A stretch of DNA of 28,670 bases. It comes from an uncultured Succinivibrio sp. (GTDB taxonomy: Bacteria; Pseudomonadota; Gammaproteobacteria; Enterobacterales; Succinivibrionaceae). The position numbers and the translations under genes are program-made. The stretch covers positions 1 to 28,670 of the forward strand of contig CAKQDA010000021.1 of the NCBI GenBank assembly GCA_934218695.1. Reading direction: 5' to 3'. Below the pieces are notes generated by a model. That model was not told the DNA's origin and did not search any database. It was given only the letters and a program-made list of their open reading frames with translations. Shown in pieces: positions 22,432-28,670 of this stretch (positions within the stretch are counted from its first letter, which is position 1; each line of letters begins with the position of its first letter).

Positions 22432-23679
22432 TTATAAATTAAGCTCCTGAGCAGGATCGATCTTAGATGCTTTAATAGCAGGATAAATTGAGGCAATAAA
22501 ACTCATCACAACGGCACAACCTACTACTATTAACACATCAGATATCATCAATCTTGAAGGTACAAAATTGATAAAGTAGATATCTTCATTTAAAAGTTCA
22601 ATGCCAAACCAGTCTTTAAAGTGAGAAGTTACGTAAGGAATACACAAAGAGAGTAGTGAACCTGCTACACCACCGTAGATACAACCTTTTATAGCTGAAA
22701 GTACGCCCATCAGGGTAAATGACTTGATAATAAGAGCTTTTTTCGCACCCATAGTCATTAAAATAGCAATTTCATGTCTCTTTTCGCTAACAGCCATCAC
22801 AAGATTTGAAACGATATTAAAGCAAGCTACACTGATAACTAAGATCATCGCAAGATACATGATCTGCCTTATCATATTGATATCAGAGTAGAGTTTTCCC
22901 TGTGAATCAATCCAGGTAGTACCATCACAAGGCTCAGGTAGAGTTGCAAGCGCAGTGTTAATGATCTCCCTTGCTTCTAACATATTGCTTACTTTTACGT
23001 GAATAGTATTAGGAGCACGCAGTGCACTTAAAGCTACAGCTTCTTTGATATTGATAAAGGCAAAGTTGTTATCGATCTGACCACCGGTCTTAAAGAAGCC
23101 TGCTACTTTAAAAGTTTTAACCACCATTGAGCCTAAACCGTCACTGTTAGTTTTAGTATCAATTGCGCTTAGATTTAGCTCATCACCTTTTTTAATATTA
23201 AGTTTCTTGGCAATACCATGACCGATGATAACTAAAGGTTCAGCTTCAGCATGGTTGAGAATATCGGTTTTGCAATCCATAAATCTTTCAAGTGAGATAA
23301 CCTTTTTCTCATTTACAGGATCAATACCGATAACCATGGCAGGAGCAAAGTTAGCACCGAAGCTAAAGGCTCCGTTTAAGCGAACAGCAGGTGATACAGC
23401 TTTGATATTAGGTGCTTTTTCAAGAGCTTTGACTTCACCTTCTAAATTATAAAAACCAGTCTTATCGTATGAGGATACCTCAGCTCCGGGGATTAAAGAG
23501 AGCACTCTGTTATTTAGCTCATACTCAAAGCCATTCATGGCAGATAGACCGACGATAAGAGCACAGACTCCAACACAGATACCTGTAGTAGATGCCATGG
23601 AGATGAATTTTGCTAAAGCTCCATAACGCTTTGAGTTTAGAAAGCGAAAGGCAAGCTTAAATGAAAGACTAGTTTTCAT
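22432..23679 (-). CDS. lolE: Lipoprotein-releasing ABC transporter permease LolE
   Basis: A 415-aa inner-membrane permease of the LolCDE complex, which lifts lipoproteins from the inner membrane and hands them to LolA. One N-terminal membrane segment (about 25-50) contains GICVGVCALIVGLSAMNGFEYELNNR. A large periplasmic domain follows, and three C-terminal segments (about 265-405) end with YPAIKASKIDPAQELNL. It is called LolE rather than LolC because of the GLSAMNGFE..LNNR..S.IPG signature and third position in the operon. The ATG overlaps the end of lolD by 11 nt, so translation is coupled. Confidence 0.94.
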   Translation of the reverse strand: MKTSLSFKLAFRFLNSKRYGALAKFISMASTTGICVGVCALIVGLSAMNGFEYELNNRVLSLIPGAEVSSYDKTGFYNLEGEVKALEKAPNIKAVSPAVRLNGAFSFGANFAPAMVIGIDPVNEKKVISLERFMDCKTDILNHAEAEPLVIIGHGIAKKLNIKKGDELNLSAIDTKTNSDGLGSMVVKTFKVAGFFKTGGQIDNNFAFINIKEAVALSALRAPNTIHVKVSNMLEAREIINTALATLPEPCDGTTWIDSQGKLYSDINMIRQIMYLAMILVISVACFNIVSNLVMAVSEKRHEIAILMTMGAKKALIIKSFTLMGVLSAIKGCIYGGVAGSLLSLCIPYVTSHFKDWFGIELLNEDIYFINFVPSRLMISDVLIVVGCAVVMSFIASIYPAIKASKIDPAQELNL

Positions 23680-24349
23680 CAATGACACCGTCCTTCATGG
23701 TATAGATTTTGTCGCACATTTTAGCCAGAGAATTGTCATGGGTTACCATAACCACTGCTAGGTGCTCGTTTTTAGCAAGCTCTGTGAAAAGAGAGAACAC
23801 GGCTTGGGCATTCTTTGCATCAAGGTTACCGGTTGGCTCATCTGCTAAAACAATATCAGGGTGACCTGCTAGAGCTCTTGCAATGGCAACTCTTTGTCTT
23901 TCACCGCCAGACATCTCTGATGGTCTGTAACCTATTCTGTGGCTCAAGCCTACTTTTTCTAAATACTCACTGGCAGTAGCTTTCGCTTTTTTTATATCCA
24001 TATTGCCAATCAATAGTGGCATCATGACGTTTTCTAAAGCAGTAAAGTCACCTAACAGGTGATGGAACTGATAGACAAAGCCTAAGTTCTGATTACGAAA
24101 TTGAGCTTTTTTGTTGCCAGACAATCTGCACAGATCATCACCTTTAAAGAGAATTTCACCACTTGTAGGTGTATCTAGTGTGCCCAGAATGTGCAATAAG
24201 GTACTCTTACCTGAGCCTGATTTACCAATAATAGCGGTAAGTTCATCCTGTCTTATGGCAAGGTTTACACCTTTTAAAACATCTGTGCGTATTCTTCCTT
24301 CAAAGTAAGAACGTGTGATATTTTTTGCTTCAAGAATAACTTCACTCAT
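23669..24349 (-). CDS. lolD: Lipoprotein-releasing ABC transporter ATPase LolD
   Basis: A 226-aa ATP-binding subunit of LolCDE. Walker A GKSGSGKST (42-50), Q-loop VYQFHHLLGDFTALEN with the FHHLL typical of LolD, signature MSGGERQRVAIARAL (146-160), Walker B IVLADEP (166-172), D-loop NLDAKN and the H-loop His204 are all present. The start is the ATG of MSEVIL, one base after the lolC stop codon (TAAAATG). It is the middle gene of lolC-lolD-lolE. Confidence 0.97.
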   Translation of the reverse strand: MSEVILEAKNITRSYFEGRIRTDVLKGVNLAIRQDELTAIIGKSGSGKSTLLHILGTLDTPTSGEILFKGDDLCRLSGNKKAQFRNQNLGFVYQFHHLLGDFTALENVMMPLLIGNMDIKKAKATASEYLEKVGLSHRIGYRPSEMSGGERQRVAIARALAGHPDIVLADEPTGNLDAKNAQAVFSLFTELAKNEHLAVVMVTHDNSLAKMCDKIYTMKDGVIDEN

Positions 24350-24350
24350 T

Positions 24351-25556
24351 TTAGCCTCGGCACAGGTTTTCAACAGGATCGGTAGCTGATGCTCTGTAAG
24401 CTGGGTACAGAGTAAAGATAAAGCTCATGAGAATTGAGCCAAATCCAATCAGACACAGATTAAATGGTTCTACAGATACAGGAAGATTTCCAAAGCTTCC
24501 TTGATTGCTCATTGCAGATGAAATGTAATAGGTAAGAGGAATACCTAAGATAATACCTATTAGAGTTCCTATAACACCTGCAAATATACCCATCATCATA
24601 AAGATAGATAAGATCTTTTTATTAGTAAGACCTAGGGTTTTTAGAATAGAGATTTCAGTAAGTCTTGCACTTACCATCATGGTGAGTGCTGAAAGAATGT
24701 TAAAGGCTGCTACTACAATGATTAAGCACAGCATAATGCCCATGGTCAGCTTTTCCATAGCTACAGCTTTGAAAAACTCGCCTTGAACTTTGGTCCAGTC
24801 TGAATAGTTAAGGTCATCTTCATCAAGATTTTTCCTTACCTCATCAAGAGAGAATGGATCATCTAACCAGACTCTTAAAGAAGCGGTTCTATCTGTCATT
24901 CTAAACAGACGTCTTACGTCATCATAATTACCTACAGCAGTATCTAAAGAGGTTGAATTAGTTGAAGGGTAATACTGATTTAATAAGAAAATTCTTTGAG
25001 TAGGTGTAAGACCCATTGGTGTATAGCGAGCATTGACGGTGCTTATAAGTCTTACTTTAGAATTTAAATGTAAATTGTTCTTAAGGTAAAGAGCTGCTTC
25101 TGCGTTTAAAGAGAAGCTACCTTTTTCAGGGATATTAACTAAACCTAAATTCTCAAAAGGGTAGCCGTCCTTTAGTTTTATCTTGTCAGTATCAATTCCT
25201 TCAAGATTGATAAGTGCAAGTGATCTGCTTCCTTGCAGTAGTGTCTGCCCCTGAACAAAAGGAGCTACAGCAACCACATGATTTAGATTTAAAAGTTTGT
25301 TTTCAATACTGCCTATAGTGTCAGTATTAGCATTGTTATCAATGTTAACTACGATATGAGGGGTATCTCTTAAAACAGCCTTTTTCAGTCTGTTTTGCAG
25401 TCCCTGCATAATTGAGGTATCAACAATTAAAGCTGCAACGCCTATGGCAATGCCAATGATAGAGAGAATGGCTACAAATGAAGCAAATTTATGAGCCTTG
25501 CTTCTAAAGCCATATTTTAAAGAAATTGCTAATGTAAGAGGATAAAACAAACTCAC
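24351..25556 (-). CDS. lolC: Lipoprotein-releasing ABC transporter permease LolC
   Basis: A 401-aa permease, first in the operon. It has an N-terminal membrane segment in FVAILSIIGIAIGVAALIVDTSIMQGL, a periplasmic domain including a LTPTQRIFLLNQYYPS-type loop, and three C-terminal membrane segments ending in TLYPAYRASATDPVENLCRG. The periplasmic loop region fits the LolA-hook subunit LolC. The start appears to be GTG (25554-25556); a TTG two codons later is an alternative, and no ATG is available. The Shine-Dalgarno is weak. Confidence 0.93.
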   Translation of the reverse strand: MSLFYPLTLAISLKYGFRSKAHKFASFVAILSIIGIAIGVAALIVDTSIMQGLQNRLKKAVLRDTPHIVVNIDNNANTDTIGSIENKLLNLNHVVAVAPFVQGQTLLQGSRSLALINLEGIDTDKIKLKDGYPFENLGLVNIPEKGSFSLNAEAALYLKNNLHLNSKVRLISTVNARYTPMGLTPTQRIFLLNQYYPSTNSTSLDTAVGNYDDVRRLFRMTDRTASLRVWLDDPFSLDEVRKNLDEDDLNYSDWTKVQGEFFKAVAMEKLTMGIMLCLIIVVAAFNILSALTMMVSARLTEISILKTLGLTNKKILSIFMMMGIFAGVIGTLIGIILGIPLTYYISSAMSNQGSFGNLPVSVEPFNLCLIGFGSILMSFIFTLYPAYRASATDPVENLCRG

Positions 25557-25577
25557 GGTAATACCTATTTTGGTGTC

Positions 25578-25605
25578 GTTATGTTTTCTGACAGCTGTGT
25601 CACAA
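25578..25605 (-). promoter_or_regulatory. Possible lolCDE promoter with embedded inverted repeat
   Basis: On the - strand TTGTGA (25605-25600), 16 bases, CATAAC (25583-25578). The spacer contains TGACA-GCTG-TGTCA (25589-25602), a palindrome that could be an operator. The match to the promoter consensus is moderate. Confidence 0.3.
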
Positions 25606-25659
25606 TTTTACCGCATTAGCGTGAGTAGTTCGACAAAATAAAGAAATTTAAGGCAAATA

Positions 25660-26902
25660 TTAAATACTGTATCGAGTTCCTCTGCCATTACCTGTTTGTC
25701 TGATGTAACCTTGAGTTACTAGGATTTTTAGAATGTTAACCACCTTGTTTTTACCAAATGGGCAATTCTTGGTGATATCAGTGCTTGAATCATAACCTTT
25801 CTTTACTAAGGTATACACACTGTTTTCATCTAGTGTTAGTAAGTTGTCCTGTTTTAATACAGGAAGAATAACCTTTACTGCATTTTCTGAGCAGAAAAAC
25901 TGTGGCTTTGTCATATTTCCAATGTATTCATCCATGATCCTTTTTACGCCTGAGCCAAAGTGTTAGATTAGGTGGAGTCTGTAAAAAACGGAACCTAGAA
26001 TTCTGTTTCTTAAAATTGAAACTCCACCTTTTAGGTATTCACTTTCATCAAGTCCTTGAGGAAGACCACCAGGTGAGGTAATTTCAATTCTGTCTTCAAA
26101 CATCGCAACGTTAATACAGGCTTTGACATCCCATGCTCTGTGAATAATTGCATTTACAAGAGCTTCTCTAAAGGCATTTTCTGGTAGGATCTCAACCGTC
26201 TTTCTGTAAGCCGATTTCTTCATACTGATAGTATCTTTTGAACATAACCATCGCATCATCAAATTGCTTTAAGATACTTTCTTTCTCAATAGTATTTCTT
26301 TCTTTGATAATACTGATGCTTTCTCAAAATTTAGCTATATCAATACCACAAAAGGTATTGTTATCAGAGAGTAACAATGTAGCTTTGTTGTAGCCTTCAT
26401 CTTTATGGTAAAGCTCAAGAATCTTTAAGGTATCTATATTGATTAAGCTCAAATCGAGTTCATTTTTTAGTTTTTCGTCTAAGTATGAAAACTTAGGCTT
26501 CTGTATTGCTGAAGGTAACTCTTCAAAGGTTAAATTCATGCCAGCCATAATCAGTCTTTTAAGTTCAAGAGGATCAAGTTAAACAGTGGCACTGTCATTC
26601 CTTTTATAGGGCTTTGCTTTATAAAGATAAGGTTTGTCTATACCTTCTTTTACACATAGGGTGATGACATTGGTCTTAGCATTGATTGAAAGACTGTATT
26701 CAGGTATCGGTTTAAAGCTATCGTTTATCTTGTTTTCGATCTCAAGACAGCATTCTTGAGGATTATCGATGCCTTTTACAGTACCATCATCAGCAATACC
26801 AAATAAGATCTTGCCTCCATTAAAGTTAGCAAAAGCGCTGACAGTTTTTAAAAAGGTATTACTGATAGATCCTTTAAATTCTAGATCTTTTGTTTCTCTC
26901 AT
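25660..26902 (-). pseudogene. Decayed AlbA_2 / HATPase_c_4 DNA-binding protein gene
   Basis: One gene can be read through 1243 bp (3 x 414 + 1) as an AlbA_2 domain protein of the COG2865 type (often named RecG-like or putative transcriptional regulator). The N-terminal AlbA_2 domain has MRETKDLEFKGSIS and GGKILFGIADDGTVKGID. A HATPase_c_4 region has ENAFREALVNAIIHR..DV and RIEITSPGGLPQG. The C-terminus is a winged helix. The frame is broken by TAA at 26579-26581, TGA at 26324-26326, a one-base gain near 26196-26203 and TAA at 25963-25965. Between these the protein sequence continues in register (SATV*LDPLELKR; IAKF*ESISII; LHLI*HFGSGVKRI). It is not functional as a whole; the decay is recent, since the rest is well preserved. 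Confidence 0.92.
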
Positions 26903-27025
26903 GAGATTTTGCCTTGTTTACCAATATCTTCTGTAACTATAGAAATGAAGAAAATAAAAACAAACGCAAAATATTGTGTTTTATGCTGTATTGGGAAAAC
27001 TTAGAATTTTAATTTACGTCTTTAT

Positions 27026-27063
27026 GCTAAAGATAAATAAAGGCGGTTCAATGAACCACCTTT
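27026..27063 (-). terminator. Probable terminator of the M48 protease gene
   Basis: On the - strand AAAGG-T-GGTT, a CATTG loop, and AACC-G-CCTTT form a stem with one mismatch (27063-27039), followed by ATTTATCTTT. It lies about 95 bp past the stop codon. Confidence 0.55.
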
Positions 27064-27158
27064 AGGTTAAGTTGTAAGCTTTAGAGTTAACTGTTTTGGG
27101 GTACTCTCTTTCTTTCGGCCTAGAATTTGTGTTTGTAAAACTTATCTTAAATCGTTTT

Positions 27159-27959
27159 CTACTTAGTATCGATGTTCTTTTGAGATAAGTGATACTCTTC
27201 AATGAGCTTTCTTAAATCTGTAAAGCGCTGTTCACTTGATGGATGAGTGCTGGTGATGTTTGAGAGTAATTTGTCAGCAGCGTTTTGAGTGTTACCTGAT
27301 TTTTCTGATTCTTCTTTTTCAAACTTACTTAATTTTTCCATTACAGTTACACTTGCGTTAGGATCAAATCCCGCTTTGTACATAAGCTCAAGACCATACT
27401 TGTCTGCTTCTGATTCCTGATCACGGCTAAATGGCATTGCAAAAGCAGTGTTGTATGCAAGATTAGCTGTATCAGTAACAGCCTTTTTTACACCTAAGAT
27501 CTTAGCAACAGTGGTAAGTCCACTCTGTAAAGATGCCTGGCTTCTCTTTCCTCTTGAGTGCTCTTTTAAAGCATGGCTGATCTCATGACCGATGATTGAT
27601 GCTAATTCATCATCTGTAAGATTTAGTGTATCGTTAAGACCTGTATAAACGCAGATCTTGCCACCAGGCATACACCAGGCATTTACGGTCGGATCTTTAA
27701 TGGTATTAACTTCCCAATTCCAATTCTTGCAGTTTGCTCTTAACTCTGGAGCATAGTCAATTAAACGTTTTGAAATCATATCTACGCGCTTTGAAAAGTT
27801 CTCATCAGCATTTAAAGTACCGTTAGCTTTAGACTGATTGATAACCTCATCATAAGCTTGTTTAGCTTCAGCATTTAAAGTTTCTTCAGAAACTAAAAGT
27901 AGCTGTGATCTGTCATCACCAATCATGGAATTAGTTGTTTGAGTACAAGCGGTGAGCAC
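27159..27959 (-). CDS. M48 family metalloprotease lipoprotein, 5'-truncated
   Basis: About 266 residues of a LoiP/YggG-like M48 zinc protease. The zinc site is HEISH (125-129 of the readable frame) in [13 protein letters not shown], with the third ligand Glu in [15 protein letters not shown]. The reading begins at GTG-LTAC: the lipobox LTA-C is present but the basic and hydrophobic parts of the signal peptide are missing. An in-frame TAA lies three codons upstream of the GTG, and the sequence beyond is ureC on the other strand. It would normally be an envelope protease acting on damaged membrane proteins. Without its signal peptide the product could only start at the internal ATG (residue 12) and stay in the cytoplasm, so the gene is probably inactive if the junction is real. 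Confidence 0.85.
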   Translation of the reverse strand: MLTACTQTTNSMIGDDRSQLLLVSEETLNAEAKQAYDEVINQSKANGTLNADENFSKRVDMISKRLIDYAPELRANCKNWNWEVNTIKDPTVNAWCMPGGKICVYTGLNDTLNLTDDELASIIGHEISHALKEHSRGKRSQASLQSGLTTVAKILGVKKAVTDTANLAYNTAFAMPFSRDQESEADKYGLELMYKAGFDPNASVTVMEKLSKFEKEESEKSGNTQNAADKLLSNITSTHPSSEQRFTDLRKLIEEYHLSQKNIDTK

Positions 27960-27965
27960 ACATTA
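27957..27965. other. Rearrangement or assembly junction
   Basis: The M48 gene (leftward) and ureC (rightward) both lose homology at the same few bases. Each is cut at its 5' side, so they meet head to head without any intergenic space or promoter. Confidence 0.75.
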
Positions 27966-28382
27966 GCCGATCTTGTGCTGTGGAAACCAGCTTTCTTTGG
28001 TGTAAAGCCTGATATGGTAATTAAAGGCGGTATGATTTCATACGCACTGATGGAAGATATCAATGCTTCCATTCCTACTCCTCAGACCGTTCGTTACCGT
28101 CCGATGTTCGGAAGTTTTGGCAGGGCACTGCAGACTACCCGTATGACTTTTATGTCAAAAGCTTCAATTGAAGCTCATGTGCCTGAAAAATTAGGTCTTA
28201 TAAGTCTGATAGGTGAGGTAAAAAACTGCAGACATCTTACTAAAAAAGATATGAGACTTAATGATTATCTGCCAAAGATTGAGGTTGATCCTCAGAATTA
28301 CCAGGTACATGCAGATGGCAGGTTAATCTCATGTGAACCTGCTGCAGAGTTACCTTTAACTCAGAGATATTACCTGTTCTAG
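27963..28382 (+). pseudogene. ureC: Urease alpha subunit, C-terminal fragment
   Basis: About 139 residues of the C-terminus of Ure[17 protein letters not shown], then [20 protein letters not shown] and the terminal [11 protein letters not shown], which fits the family's end. The intact enzyme has about 567 residues. All nickel ligands and the carbamylated lysine lie in the missing part, so this piece cannot be catalytic. The frame stays open for a few codons to the left of the junction, but that is the antisense of the M48 gene. Eighteen bases separate it from ureE, so a urease operon originally ran through here. Confidence 0.88.
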
Positions 28383-28400
28383 TGGAATTAAGACAATAAA

Positions 28401-28656
28401 ATGAAAACATTCAATACAATTGCAGCAAATGAAGGTGCTCTTCCTGAGAATTCTCTTTCCCTGTCAGTGGAACTGTCTATTGATGACAGAATTAAGAGCA
28501 GGATCATCGCCACAACAAAGGATGGTCAGGAGGTTGGTATTGTAACAGAGCGCGGTACTACCCTGCACGATGGCACTATTCTTGTAGATGGTCAGTATCT
28601 TATATATGGACCCACTTAAACTTGCAAGAGATTTTGATAACTTTTTCATAACGTAG
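28401..28656 (+). pseudogene. ureE: Urease accessory protein UreE, broken
   Basis: The first 72 codons (28401-28619) encode the N-terminal domain of UreE, the nickel metallochaperone of urease: SVELSIDDRIKSRI, then DGQEVGIVTERGTTLHDGTIL. The frame stops at TAA 28617-28619, well short of the usual ~150 residues and without the C-terminal nickel-binding domain. In the +2 frame, GACCCACTTAAACTTGCAAGA (28609-28629, DPLKLAR) resembles the DPxxLA start of the second UreE domain, suggesting an internal deletion of about 15-20 codons with a frameshift; that frame ends at TAG 28654-28656. The Shine-Dalgarno is weak. No intact ureE follows before the window ends. Confidence 0.7.
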
Positions 28657-28670
28657 TAAATGCAGCTATA

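Noticed and set aside
27939..27962. Start region of the open frame running into ureC
   Set aside because: These codons are the antisense of the M48 lipobox region, before urease homology begins.

Overview
The window looks like a chromosomal segment of a motile, AT-rich gammaproteobacterium, most likely an anaerobic gut member of the Succinivibrionaceae (Succinivibrio / Anaerobiospirillum / Ruminobacter type). This is inferred from the gene set. It has the lolCDE lipoprotein export operon, ThiI with a C-terminal rhodanese domain, a SlyD with a His/Cys-rich tail, an Escherichia-type glgC and dgt, and an mtnN-cobD-like pair. It also has two AAA-ATPase/PD-(D/E)XK proteins of a family that is often expanded in gut bacteria. 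The genus is not proven.

Layout. Positions 1-74 are the 3' end (domains V and VI) of a group II intron whose body lies outside the window. Two tandem, nearly duplicated flagellin genes follow (294-2398), then a sigma-28-like promoter driving a small unknown gene (2568-3089). A leftward cassette of iron-dependent alcohol dehydrogenase, DUF3737 and MalY/PatB (6420 down to 3105) stands opposite a YqhC-like AraC regulator (6625-7497). A leftward mtnN / cobD-like / smrA operon (9923-7532) comes next, then a third flagellin facing left (10953-10045). The 458-bp space between that flagellin and glgC carries two CRP-like sites flanking a LacI-family-type operator. Rightward glgC and dgt follow.

The right half holds a leftward AAA-ATPase/nuclease gene (16271-14424), a rightward run of acyltransferase, lipoprotein, slyD and thiI (16583-20634), a second AAA-ATPase/nuclease (22367-20742) and the leftward lolC-lolD-lolE operon (25556-22432). 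A decayed AlbA/HATPase gene (26902-25660) has three in-frame stops and one frameshift. The last kilobase is a rearrangement junction: an M48 metalloprotease lipoprotein gene that has lost its signal-peptide start abuts, head to head, a ureC fragment that has lost everything but its C-terminus, followed by a broken ureE.

I found no clearly new defence or biosynthetic system. The best leads are the flagellin leaders (hairpin with a CsrA-type motif), the unknown sigma-28 gene, the adh-DUF3737-malY cassette, the CRP/LacI/CRP array before glgC, the two AAA-ATPase/nucleases, and the M48/urease junction, which may be biological or an assembly error.
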